From assembly GCF_046297595.1 (NCBI RefSeq), contig NZ_JBKBHT010000004.1:334608-398607 (forward strand): a stretch of 64,000 nt of DNA, given 5' to 3'. The notes beneath the pieces were generated by a model. The model saw only the letters and a program-made list of their open reading frames with translations. It was not told where the DNA came from and did not search any database. Position numbers and translations under genes: made by a program. Source of the stretch: Ferrovibrio sp046297595. GTDB lineage: Bacteria > Pseudomonadota > Alphaproteobacteria > Ferrovibrionales > Ferrovibrionaceae. Within the stretch, counting starts at the first letter, position 1. Each line of letters opens with the position of its first letter. Below are positions 52,847-62,305 of the stretch, in pieces.

Positions 52847-52862
52847 CATATGCATATGCACA
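52847..52862. promoter_or_regulatory. MarR operator-like site before marR
   Basis: On the minus strand TGTGCATATGCATATG, 12 bp upstream of the chosen marR start. It contains the palindrome CATATGCATATG and shares 14 of 16 positions with the fabF site. Confidence 0.6.
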
Positions 52863-52893
52863 AGTCAAAGGCCCGGCCCGGAAGCCATAGTCC

Positions 52894-52980
52894 TCACCGC
52901 AGGGCGAAGGCCAGCACGGCCGCCACGATGGCTGCGGTGATACCCCAGAAAACAACCAGCAGTCTGTGTGCGGCCGTCAT
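52894..52980 (-). CDS. 28-residue membrane protein
   Basis: Too short for a usual gene search. It reads MTAAHRLLVVFWGITAA then IVAAVLAFALR, a single membrane helix with a short positive end. The ATG lies 7 bp after the stop of the reductase gene and is preceded by a GAGG motif, so it is placed as the last gene of that unit. It may be a small partner of the reductase membrane domain; the function is unknown. Confidence 0.45.
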   Translation of the reverse strand: MTAAHRLLVVFWGITAAIVAAVLAFALR

Positions 52981-52987
52981 GGGCGCC

Positions 52988-54307
52988 TCAGTCGTAATAA
53001 AACCGTTCGGAGACGATCTGCCGCGCCGGAATGCTTAGGCCCAGCAGGCTGCGCTCGCAGCTGTCCATCATGCCCTGCGGCCCGCAGAGCAGGTAGCACC
53101 AGCGCTGGGCGCCGTCGAAGCCGAACAACTCGCGCAGCAGGGCTTCGTCCAGCATGCCGCGCCGGCCGGTCCACGCATCATCAGGTTCCGACAGCACATG
53201 CACGACTGTGAGATTGAGGCTTGTCGTCAGCGCCTCCAACTCATCGGCCAGCACGATCTGCGTCCGGCTGCGGTTGCCATAGACCAGCATCGCCGGGCGG
53301 CGATCACCACTCAGCTGCATCTGGCGCAGGATACCCAGCAGCGGCGCGATGCCGACGCCGCCGGCCAGCAAAGCCACGCCCTCAGCTTTTCGCCGCGCCA
53401 GCGTCAGATGCCCGTAAGGCCCGTCGACATAGGCCACTGTGCCGGGCGCGACGTCGCCCAGCTTTGAGGTGAAATCGCCAAACGCCTTGATGATGAACGA
53501 CAGCTTGGTGCGGTCCGCCGGCGCCGAGGCCAGCGAAAACGGGTGTTCGTCGGGCGACCACGGATTGCCGCCCACACGCAGCCAGACGAACTGCCCGGCG
53601 TCGTATGTCATCGCCGCGCCATGGCGCGGTTTGATCTCAAGCTGCCAGGTCTGCGGCGCCACGGGCGTCACGGCCACCACCTCATAGGGCCGGCGCAGCC
53701 GCAGCAGCGGCCGTATCAGATACACCACCAGCATGGTCATGCCCGCCAGCACCAGCAGCCCAACCCAGAACCACAGCAGCGGCCCTTCGCCGCTGTAGCG
53801 CCCGGCCGCAAAGGCATGATGCGCCACCAGCGCGGCGATCAGCACGGCGCCCACGGCATGTCCGATGCGCCAGCGCTCGTAGGAATGGCCGATCTGCGTA
53901 CGCCGCATCGCCGTGACCACCAGCAGCAGGAGCAGCAGCCAGCCGATGATGCCGCTATAGGCCGCAGCCCCGGTGAGGCCGAGATGGCCCTGATGCGTGG
54001 CGTCGTCGGGCCGGACCAGGCCCAGCGGCGTGGCATAGAGGAAGGGATGCACCAGGATGAAGGCGGCGGCCACGCGCGCCAGCAACTGGTGGAAGCGCAT
54101 GGTCACATCCATGCCGATGCGTTCCGAGATGCTGCGGAACCGGCCCGACAGCAGGAACTCCATCAGCAGGATGGCAAAGGCGGCCAGCGCCAGCCCGGAC
54201 GACAGCTCGTCGACGAAGGCGCGCGGCGGCTTGCCCTGCGCCCAGGCCAGAGCCAGCGGGGCGAGGGTGAGCAGGATATAGCCGGCGATCAGCAGGGCTG
54301 GAGGCAT
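52988..54307 (-). CDS. Ferric reductase-like flavocytochrome
   Basis: 439 residues from ATG 54307. The first half has six or so membrane helices with His pairs typical of haem binding (FHQLLARVAAAFILVHPFLY; LIAALVAHHAFAAG). The second half is a ferredoxin-NADP-reductase module: FAD-binding HPFSLASAP and NAD-binding LLAGGVGIAPLLGIL, with CGPQGMMDSCE at the end. It passes electrons from NAD(P)H over FAD and haem to an acceptor across the membrane, perhaps iron(III) or oxygen. It is followed by the 28-residue ORF. Confidence 0.87.
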   Translation of the reverse strand: MPPALLIAGYILLTLAPLALAWAQGKPPRAFVDELSSGLALAAFAILLMEFLLSGRFRSISERIGMDVTMRFHQLLARVAAAFILVHPFLYATPLGLVRPDDATHQGHLGLTGAAAYSGIIGWLLLLLLVVTAMRRTQIGHSYERWRIGHAVGAVLIAALVAHHAFAAGRYSGEGPLLWFWVGLLVLAGMTMLVVYLIRPLLRLRRPYEVVAVTPVAPQTWQLEIKPRHGAAMTYDAGQFVWLRVGGNPWSPDEHPFSLASAPADRTKLSFIIKAFGDFTSKLGDVAPGTVAYVDGPYGHLTLARRKAEGVALLAGGVGIAPLLGILRQMQLSGDRRPAMLVYGNRSRTQIVLADELEALTTSLNLTVVHVLSEPDDAWTGRRGMLDEALLRELFGFDGAQRWCYLLCGPQGMMDSCERSLLGLSIPARQIVSERFYYD

Positions 54308-54432
54308 GGGGCGATTATGGCACACGATAAGCTTGCCGGAAAATTCCCAACATCCGATTATCCGTGCTACGACTGGTTCATATTTTTTGGCCCACGTCAT
54401 TTTCTGCCGCGTGTTCAGAAGGCACAGCCGCC

Positions 54433-54603
54433 ATGGAATTTCCTGATCGCAAGGAAGCCCGCGAAAGCTTCAAGCGCGAGGCGCTTGGGGCGTGGCAGGA
54501 TTTCCAGGAAACCGGCCTGCATATCACCGGCGATGAACTCGGCACCTGGCTGGAAAGCTGGGGCACCGGGCAGGAGCGCGACCCGCCCAAGCCGCACGAC
54601 TAG
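54433..54603 (+). CDS. Antitoxin-like small protein, orphan
   Basis: 56 residues from ATG 54433. The sequence SFKREALGAWQDFQETGLHI followed by TGDELGTWLESWGTG resembles the C-terminal region of RHH/CopG-type antitoxins, in which a helix plus a WLxSWGT motif binds a ParE toxin. There is no typical RHH strand and no toxin gene on either side; the next 275 bp are AT-richer and hold no gene. It may be a leftover of a toxin-antitoxin pair. Confidence 0.5.
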   Translation: MEFPDRKEARESFKREALGAWQDFQETGLHITGDELGTWLESWGTGQERDPPKPHD

Positions 54604-54878
54604 GCCATGGCCCGGCAGCTCGTCGTGCGACTGATGAATCACCAACCTGCCTAGGTCCCCCGCTTACCATGTGGGTTTGATTGATACGGGAGTATGTGAA
54701 GCAGCTTAAGAGGAAGCTTTAGTCGACTTTCTTTTTCTACTTGGGCCTATCTACCTGCTTAGAGATATCCTTCAGCTTGTGAGGCGGGATAGCTAGCGTG
54801 CTGCACAAAGCCGCCTCAAAACGCTCTTTCGCCTATTTGGGTGGGAGTCGGTTCATTGCGGAATCGAGGGATTTGCTA

Positions 54879-55496
54879 ATGTCAGAAACCATAATGCCAG
54901 CCTTTATGGCGTTTCCAAATCATGCAGCCATTATCGGCCGCATATTAGCCGGTTACGGCGAACTGGAGTACCTATTTGCGTCTTGTTTTGCGGCTACCCT
55001 GGGAGACCGACAGTCCGGAATACGCGCTTTTTTTCGGATCAAAGGCGAAGATTCACGCATCCAGATAACAAGCGCGATTATGCGGCCAAAATTTGACTCG
55101 GTTGGGATGAAAGATGTCTACAACGAAACATTAGGCGCAATGCGATGGTGTAAAGGAACCCGGAATCAGTATGCTCACTGCCACTGGGCTTATGACATTG
55201 AAGACGGGCTTTACTTCACAGACTTCGATAAAGCTGTGAAGACTGAAACAGGCGACATCATGCTCCACGTTGAGCATCTGGACCTGGAAATTCTGAAACA
55301 GCAAGAAGCCTATTTTCGTTACACGTTGGATCTACTGCGGTATCTAGAACCCGAGTATCGGAAGAGGGTGGGTGAACTGCCTAGCCATCGTTACGAAGCC
55401 CCTTCAGTAAAAACTCAGCCCCCTCGGCATAGTCCTGAAGGGACGTATACGCCCCCGGTCATAAGTCTAAATAGGCGGAGACCTCCACAAGAGTAG
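54879..55496 (+). CDS. Hypothetical protein with HEPN-like motif
   Basis: 205 residues from ATG 54879, or 232 if GTG 54798 is used; neither has a strong ribosome site. The base composition is clearly lower in GC than the neighbours, and the region 54604-54878 before it is the same. The mid part has RNQYAHCHW, an R-x4-H pattern as in HEPN RNases, in a mostly helical chain (GYGELEYLFASCFAATLG; QQEAYFRYTLDLLRYLE). The tail is Pro/Arg-rich. I do not recognise the family. HEPN proteins are often toxins or immunity nucleases; low GC and accessory neighbours fit acquisition by transfer. Confidence 0.55.
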   Translation: MSETIMPAFMAFPNHAAIIGRILAGYGELEYLFASCFAATLGDRQSGIRAFFRIKGEDSRIQITSAIMRPKFDSVGMKDVYNETLGAMRWCKGTRNQYAHCHWAYDIEDGLYFTDFDKAVKTETGDIMLHVEHLDLEILKQQEAYFRYTLDLLRYLEPEYRKRVGELPSHRYEAPSVKTQPPRHSPEGTYTPPVISLNRRRPPQE

Positions 55497-55660
55497 CGGC
55501 TGGAAAACCCTCAGTTCTTTCGTCAGCCAAGGCGTGATCACTCGGTCTTGTGGCTGAAAGCGTCTGATTTATAGTCTTCTATCCTATTTGTTCTTTTTTT
55601 GTTTTCTTTTTCCTCAATCCGCGTTATCCTTGTCCGCCTCCCCAGAGCAGGAGGCGAGCT

Positions 55661-56510
55661 ATGCCGTACCGACCGGAAAACGATCCGTTCAAGGAAGAGT
55701 ACATACCCCCGCCGCAATCGGCCGCAGATCGCCTGGCGGCGCGGGGCGGTGATGTGGGCCGATGGCGAGGAACTGCCGACCATCTGCGCGGCGCTCGGCA
55801 TCGACGAGGACCGTTTCTGGCGCCATGTGCGCAGCAGCCAGCGGTTCCGCTTCCTGATCCAGCAGGCCGGCGACCGCCGCCGCCTGCAGGCGCAATTCAG
55901 GCTGGCCCGCGAGGGACGCGAGGCGTTGCTGCGCGCCATGCCGCAGATCGAAAAATACGATCCGGCGACGCTGCGCTGGCTGGGTGAGCAGGCCGGACTC
56001 GCTGAGGTTACGCCATCGACCAACCGCCCCGATGCCGGCGAACGCCTGCGGCTCGCCGCGTCGCCGCCGCCCAACCAGGCCTTCCGCAAACGCATTGCCG
56101 CCCAGCGCGCCAGGATGGATGCCGAGGTGGCGCGCATGGAGCAAAGCTTCGCGCGCCGGCAGGCCGCTGAAGCCTCAGCGCAGAAAAACCAGTCTCAACA
56201 AAATCAAGATGTAAGCGATGCAAAACCATCGCAAAACGACGCAAAGCCGGTGCAGGCCGCCGCGCCCCAGTCACCATTGCCGCCGCAGTCATCATCACCG
56301 CCCAAGCCGCGCAGCTACGCGGAAGCCTGGCAGCCGGAACCGCGCCCGCCGCGTCCACCCGCGCCGCCGCCGCCACGCAGCCGCGCCGAACTGCTCGGCA
56401 CGATCATCGACCTGCCGGGGCCGGACATGCACCGCATCCGTTATGCGAAAGACCCCGATCCCGACGAGGAGATGGAGGCGCAAAATAATGGGACCCCGGC
56501 TCTGCGCTGA
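55661..56510 (+). pseudogene. Unknown HTH-like protein, one-base frameshift
   Basis: AGGAGG at 55649-55654 points to ATG 55661, which reads MPYRPENDPFKEEYIPPPQS and then runs into nonsense. The continuing sense frame starts AVMWADGEELPTICAALGID. The two join if one G of the GGGG run at 55743-55746 is removed, giving about 282 residues. The N-terminal part looks like a small helix-turn-helix, reminiscent of phage small terminase subunits, followed by a long Gln/Pro-rich disordered region and a short C-terminal motif (RAELLGTIIDLPGPDMH). The last seven residues are encoded by a palindromic repeat. Real mutation or assembly error cannot be told apart. Confidence 0.6.
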
Positions 56511-56581
56511 CGCTCCGGCCGGGGTGACGACTGTTTCTTATCGTCACCCCGGGCGAGTGCAACGAGACCCGGGGTCCCATT
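56487..56581. repeat. Inverted pair of palindromes at a gene end
   Basis: 56487-56529 begins AATGGGACCCCGGC and ends GGCCGGGGTGACG; 56542-56581 begins CGTCACCCCGGG and ends CCCGGGGTCCCATT. The first overlaps the last codons of the frameshifted gene at 55661-56510. The arrangement, including the longer loops, matches the elements around the GIY-YIG gene. Confidence 0.88.
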
Positions 56582-56627
56582 TGCTGTCTGTGCAATGAGA
56601 CGCCAGAGTTACAAATGGGAAGCTAAA

Positions 56628-57341
56628 TCAGCTGCCCGATTGCGGCCCGGATTGCGGATTGCTGTTCGCGGCCACGGCGCCCTTGCCGGCGCGGGCCGAG
56701 GTGGGCACCAGCGAGGTCTTCACATACTTGTCGCAGGCCGCCGTCAGTTCATCCAGCTTGCCTTCGAAGAAATGGTCGGCGCCCTGGACCTTCTTGTAAT
56801 CGATCTTGATGCCCTTCTGCAGCGCGAGGCGCTGGGCCAGCTTGGCCACTTCCGGCTCGGCCACGATCTTGTCGTCGGTGCCCTGGATGATCAGGCCCGA
56901 GGAGGGGCAGGGGGCGAGGAAGCCGAAATCATACATGCCGGCCGGCGGCGCCACCGAGATGAAGCCGTCGATCTCCGGCCGCCGCATCAGCAGCTGCATC
57001 GAAATCCAGGCGCCGAAGGAGAAGCCGGCGATCCACACCGCCGAGGCATTGGGGTTATAGGCCTGCAGCCAGTCGAGCGCCGAGGCCGCATCGGAAAGTT
57101 CGCCGGTGCCATGGTCGAAGACGCCCTGGCTGCGGCCGACGCCGCGGAAGTTGAAGCGCAGCACCGAGAAGCCGCGCTTGGCGAAGACGTGAAACAGGTT
57201 GTAGACAACCTTGTTGTTCATCGTCCCGCCATACAGCGGGTGCGGATGCAGGATCAGGGCAATGGGGGCATTGGCCTCCGGCCCGTGGGTATAACGGCCT
57301 TCCAGCCGCCCGTCGGGACCGGGGAAAATTATGTCAGGCAT
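56628..57341 (-). CDS. Alpha/beta hydrolase
   Basis: 237 residues. HPHPLYGGTMNNKVV and FNFRGVGRSQG at the start, the nucleophile box GFSFGAW, an Asp in GTDDKIV and the His in GADHFFEG. It is of a conserved dienelactone-hydrolase-like group, often found beside cysteine desulfurase genes in alphaproteobacteria. No signal peptide. It is divergent from the cysteine desulfurase, 118 bp away. The tail from about residue 215 is Ala/Gln/Ser-rich. Confidence 0.85.
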   Translation of the reverse strand: MPDIIFPGPDGRLEGRYTHGPEANAPIALILHPHPLYGGTMNNKVVYNLFHVFAKRGFSVLRFNFRGVGRSQGVFDHGTGELSDAASALDWLQAYNPNASAVWIAGFSFGAWISMQLLMRRPEIDGFISVAPPAGMYDFGFLAPCPSSGLIIQGTDDKIVAEPEVAKLAQRLALQKGIKIDYKKVQGADHFFEGKLDELTAACDKYVKTSLVPTSARAGKGAVAANSNPQSGPQSGS

Positions 57342-57459
57342 CTCTGCTCGTCGCTTCCGCCGGAATTGGGGAGTATCCGGCGCTGGATATTCGGTTGCTC
57401 GCGGGCCAGTTTTACCATAGTTGGCAGCGCGAAATTCAAGCTTAAAAGCAGGAAATCAG

Positions 57460-58641
57460 ATGACTGCCCCTAAGGCACCCCCCGAAACATCCCCTGCGAC
57501 GTCTACGGCGGCCTACCTGGACTACAACGCCACCGCCCCGCTTCGGCCTGAAGCCCGCGCCGCGATTCTGGAGGTCCTGGGCGCCCCGGCCAACCCCTCC
57601 TCGGTGCACCGGTTCGGCCGCGCCGCCCGGGCGCTGGCCAGCCGGGCGCGCGGCCAGGTTGCCGCTCTGGTGGGGGCTGAACCCAAGCGCGTGGTTTTCA
57701 CCTCCGGCGGCACCGAGGCCAACAACCTGGCCTTCCGGCTGGCGATCCGGCAGGGCGGGGTGAAGGCGCTGGTCGTTTCGGCCATCGAGCATGATTCCGT
57801 CCTGCGCCCGGCCCGCCTGCTGGCCGCCGAACTGGGGCTGCCCCTGCGCGAAGTGCCAGCCGGCCCGGATGGCGTGGCTCCGCCCGGGGCCATCGCCGCC
57901 GCCCTGGCCGAACTGCCCCGCCCGGCGCTGGTTGCCCTCATGCTGGCCAACAACGAAACCGGGGCGATCCAGCCGGTGGCCGAAGTGACCCAGCTGGCCC
58001 ATGAGGCCGGCGCCCTGGTGCTGTGCGATGCCGTGCAGGCCGCCGGCAAAATCCCGGTCGACCTGGCGGCCCTGGCCTGCGACTTCCTCACCCTCTCGGG
58101 TCACAAGCTGGGCGGCCCGACCGGGGTGGGGGCGCTGGTGCTGCGCGACGATTGGACCCCGGCGCCGCTGCTGGCCGGCGGGGGGCAGGAACTGGGCATG
58201 CGAGCCGGCACCGAGAACCTGTCCGGCATCGCCGGCTTCGGGGCCGCCGCCGAGGCCGCCCGGCTGGCCCTGCCTTTGGAAGGCCCCCGGCTGGCCAGCC
58301 TGCGCGACCGGCTGCAGGGTCTGATGCTGGCCGCCTGTCCGGCGGCGTCGGTCCATGCCGGCGAGGTCGCCCGCCTGCCCAACACGCTCTGCATCGGTCT
58401 GCCCGGCCTGCCGGCCGAGACCCAGGTGATGGCCCTCGACCTGGCCGGGGTGGCCGTGTCGGCGGGGTCGGCCTGCTCGTCGGGCAAGGTCACCCCCAGC
58501 CATGTGCTCACCGCCATGGGCCTGCCCGAAGCGGCCGCCCGCGAGGCCCTGCGCTTCAGCCTCGGCTGGGCCAGCACGGCAGACGACGTCGAGCGCGCGG
58601 CGGCGGCCTGGATCGCCCTGGCGAACAGAAACATGAAGTGA
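57460..58641 (+). CDS. Cysteine desulfurase (NifS/IscS family)
   Basis: 393 residues from ATG 57460; an earlier TTG start adds 13 residues. PLP-dependent: H111 in SAIEHDSV, D190 in LVLCDAVQAAG, the PLP Lys K216 in LSGHKLGGP and the catalytic Cys in SAGSACSSGK, near residue 336. It takes sulfur from cysteine to build Fe-S clusters. IscS has its loop Cys in a longer loop; this one is of the shorter NifS-like type. A ferredoxin gene lies 660 bp downstream, with a globin gene between, which suggests Fe-S supply. Confidence 0.9.
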   Translation: MTAPKAPPETSPATSTAAYLDYNATAPLRPEARAAILEVLGAPANPSSVHRFGRAARALASRARGQVAALVGAEPKRVVFTSGGTEANNLAFRLAIRQGGVKALVVSAIEHDSVLRPARLLAAELGLPLREVPAGPDGVAPPGAIAAALAELPRPALVALMLANNETGAIQPVAEVTQLAHEAGALVLCDAVQAAGKIPVDLAALACDFLTLSGHKLGGPTGVGALVLRDDWTPAPLLAGGGQELGMRAGTENLSGIAGFGAAAEAARLALPLEGPRLASLRDRLQGLMLAACPAASVHAGEVARLPNTLCIGLPGLPAETQVMALDLAGVAVSAGSACSSGKVTPSHVLTAMGLPEAAAREALRFSLGWASTADDVERAAAAWIALANRNMK

Positions 58642-58820
58642 TGTTTTGAATTATATTATTTATATAATTATTTGAATTTATTAATATAATTTAGTTATTT
58701 TAAAGTGATTTTTCGCCCCGCCGGCACGGTGGGGAATTTCCCCGGTTTTGATCCTGCGCAAGGCCTTCCCGGGCGTGACTCGGCTACCCATGAGGCCGGT
58801 TCGGTCTCAGGGAGTCGGTC
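58642..58820. other. AT-rich spacer with two palindromes
   Basis: From 58642 to about 58715 the DNA is nearly pure A/T, against GC-rich flanks. It contains AATTATAT (58649-58656) and ATATAATT (58662-58669) as an inverted repeat. GGGGAATTTCCCC lies at 58731-58743, between this tract and the globin gene. It may be a promoter with a regulator site, or a terminator zone of the desulfurase gene. Confidence 0.5.
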
Positions 58821-59234
58821 ATGGCAGAGGTTCAGGAACAGGCGGATGTGCTGGCGACGGAGGATCAGGTGGCCGCTCTCGTGCGCGACTTCTATGCCGC
58901 CGCCGATGCCGATCCGCTGCTGGGTCCGATGTTCCGGGCGGTGATCCCCGACTGGGACGGGCACCTCGCCGTGGTGACCGATTTCTGGTCCCGGGTCCTG
59001 CTGGGCACCGACCGCTATGCCGGCTGCGTCATGAGCGCCCATGGCAGGCTGCGGATGAGCGAGGCCCAGTTCGACCGCTGGCTCACCCTGTTCCGCCAGG
59101 CCGCCGAGGCCAACCTGCCGCCGGCCGGGCAGAAGCGGGTGATGGAGGCGGCCGGCTTCGTCGACCAGCGCCTGCGCCACTGGCAGGCCGCCATCCGCGA
59201 GCGGGAGACGGCGCCCCGTCCGGGAGAGGGCTGA
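58821..59234 (+). CDS. Group III truncated haemoglobin
   Basis: 137 residues. It matches group III truncated globins: an early acidic stretch, VRDFYAAADADPLLGPMF, DWDGHLAVVTDFWSRVLLG, the proximal His in SAHGRLRMS and EAQFDRWLTLFRQA. It is a cytoplasmic haem protein; group III members are linked to microaerobic respiration or nitrosative stress. There is an AT-rich tract with a GGGGAA palindrome upstream. The last 15 residues are Arg/Pro-rich. Neighbours are Fe-S genes on both sides. Confidence 0.88.
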   Translation: MAEVQEQADVLATEDQVAALVRDFYAAADADPLLGPMFRAVIPDWDGHLAVVTDFWSRVLLGTDRYAGCVMSAHGRLRMSEAQFDRWLTLFRQAAEANLPPAGQKRVMEAAGFVDQRLRHWQAAIRERETAPRPGEG

Positions 59235-59302
59235 GGGGTCCCCTAACTTGCGGGCCGGCGGACTGGGCTATATATCCAGCCCGCCCCAGCAAGGAGTAAG
59301 CG

Positions 59303-59629
59303 ATGCCCAAGATGACCTTCATCCAGCCGGACGGAAAGCGCGTCGAGGTCGAGGCGCCGGTCGGCCTGTCGGTCCTGGAGATCGCCCACAAGCACGGCAT
59401 CGACATCGAGGGCGCCTGCGAGGGCTCGCTGGCCTGCTCCACCTGCCACGTGATCGTCGACCCGGACTGGTACGGCAAACTCACCGCGGCCAAGCCCGAC
59501 GAGGAAGACATGCTCGACCTCGCCTTCGGCCTGACCAAGACCTCGCGGCTGGGCTGCCAGCTCATCATGACCCCGGCCCTGGATGGCCTGGTGGTCAGCC
59601 TGCCCACCGCCACCCGGAATATGATGTAA
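59303..59629 (+). CDS. fdx: [2Fe-2S] ferredoxin (ISC/adrenodoxin type)
   Basis: 108 residues; AAGGAG lies before the ATG. The cluster ligands are C39, C45, C48 and C85 (CEGSLACSTC and LGCQL). It is an adrenodoxin-type ferredoxin, like Fdx of the ISC system, used to deliver electrons to Fe-S assembly or to P450s. Together with the cysteine desulfurase upstream it forms a small Fe-S group. It is 68 bp after the globin gene. Confidence 0.93.
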   Translation: MPKMTFIQPDGKRVEVEAPVGLSVLEIAHKHGIDIEGACEGSLACSTCHVIVDPDWYGKLTAAKPDEEDMLDLAFGLTKTSRLGCQLIMTPALDGLVVSLPTATRNMM

Positions 59630-59713
59630 GGCCTGCCGGTTCCCGCCCGGCCCGGGCTGGCCAAGCCGGCCGGCTCCCGGCATGATCCTGCCCCAGAGTA
59701 TCAGGGAGGAATC

Positions 59714-61453
<1,740 letters not shown>

Positions 61454-61468
61454 GCAGGACGAACCCTC

Positions 61469-62185
61469 ATGCCCCTGAAGCCCGAAACCCGCGACAAGCT
61501 GAAGACGGTCAGCACCGCCACTTTGGCCACGGCGCTCTACAAGCGCGGCCTGCGCAACCAGTTCATACAGGATGTGAAGCCGCTCAACCCGTCGCTGCCG
61601 ACCATGGTGGGCGAGGCCTTCACTCTGCGCTACATGCCGGCGCGTGAGGACCTAAACCCGATCACCGTGTTCCAGAACCCCGAACACCCGCAGCGCAAGG
61701 CAGTTGAGATCTGCCCGCCCGGTGCGGTGCTGGTGATGGACAGCCGCAAGGATGCCCGCGCGGCTTCCGCCGGTTCGATCCTGATCTCGCGCCTGATGAT
61801 GCGCGGCGTGGCCGGCGTGGTCACCGATGGTGGTTTCCGCGATGCCGGCGAGATCGCGCAGCTCAAGATTCCGGCCTTCCACAGCCGGCCCTCGGCGCCG
61901 ACGAACCTGACGCTGCACCAGGCCATTGACATCAACGTGCCGATCGGCTGCGGCGATGCGCCGGTGTTTCCCGGCGACGTGATCGTGGGCGATGCCGATG
62001 GCGTGATGGTGATCCCGGCCGAGATCGCCGACGAGATCGCCAATGAAGCCGTCGAGATGACGGCGTTTGAGGATTTCGTCACCGAGCAGGTGCTGGCCGG
62101 CCGCTCGATCCGCGGCCTCTATCCTGCCACCGATCCGCAGACCAAGGTGGACTTCGAAGCCTGGCGCAAGCAGAAGGGCCGCTGA
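61469..62185 (+). CDS. RraA-like aldolase/regulator
   Basis: 238 residues of the RraA/HMG-aldolase fold: TATLATALYKRGLRNQF, MVGEAFTLRYM, ADGVMVIPAE and GVVTDGGFRDAG with the metal/pyruvate-binding Asp. In this family many members act as metal-dependent aldolases on 2-keto acids (4-hydroxy-4-methyl-2-oxoglutarate, oxaloacetate) rather than on RNase E. Pairing with a sugar-acid dehydratase, 15 bp away, suggests it cleaves or processes a keto acid in the same pathway. The name RraA says nothing sure about RNase E here. Confidence 0.85.
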   Translation: MPLKPETRDKLKTVSTATLATALYKRGLRNQFIQDVKPLNPSLPTMVGEAFTLRYMPAREDLNPITVFQNPEHPQRKAVEICPPGAVLVMDSRKDARAASAGSILISRLMMRGVAGVVTDGGFRDAGEIAQLKIPAFHSRPSAPTNLTLHQAIDINVPIGCGDAPVFPGDVIVGDADGVMVIPAEIADEIANEAVEMTAFEDFVTEQVLAGRSIRGLYPATDPQTKVDFEAWRKQKGR

Positions 62186-62305
62186 AGCGATTATGCCGCG
62201 GCGCCGTTATATGCCGGACGGGAAAACACGTTAGCAAAGCTTGAAGGCCGAGCATGGCCTGAACAGATGCCTGTTGCTGCAACCGCAAAGGGGAAGGGCA
62301 GGCAC

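Noticed and set aside
55661..56510. Prophage remnant based on the terminase-like helix
   Set aside because: No integrase, capsid or portal gene and no attachment-site repeat is near; the likeness is weak.
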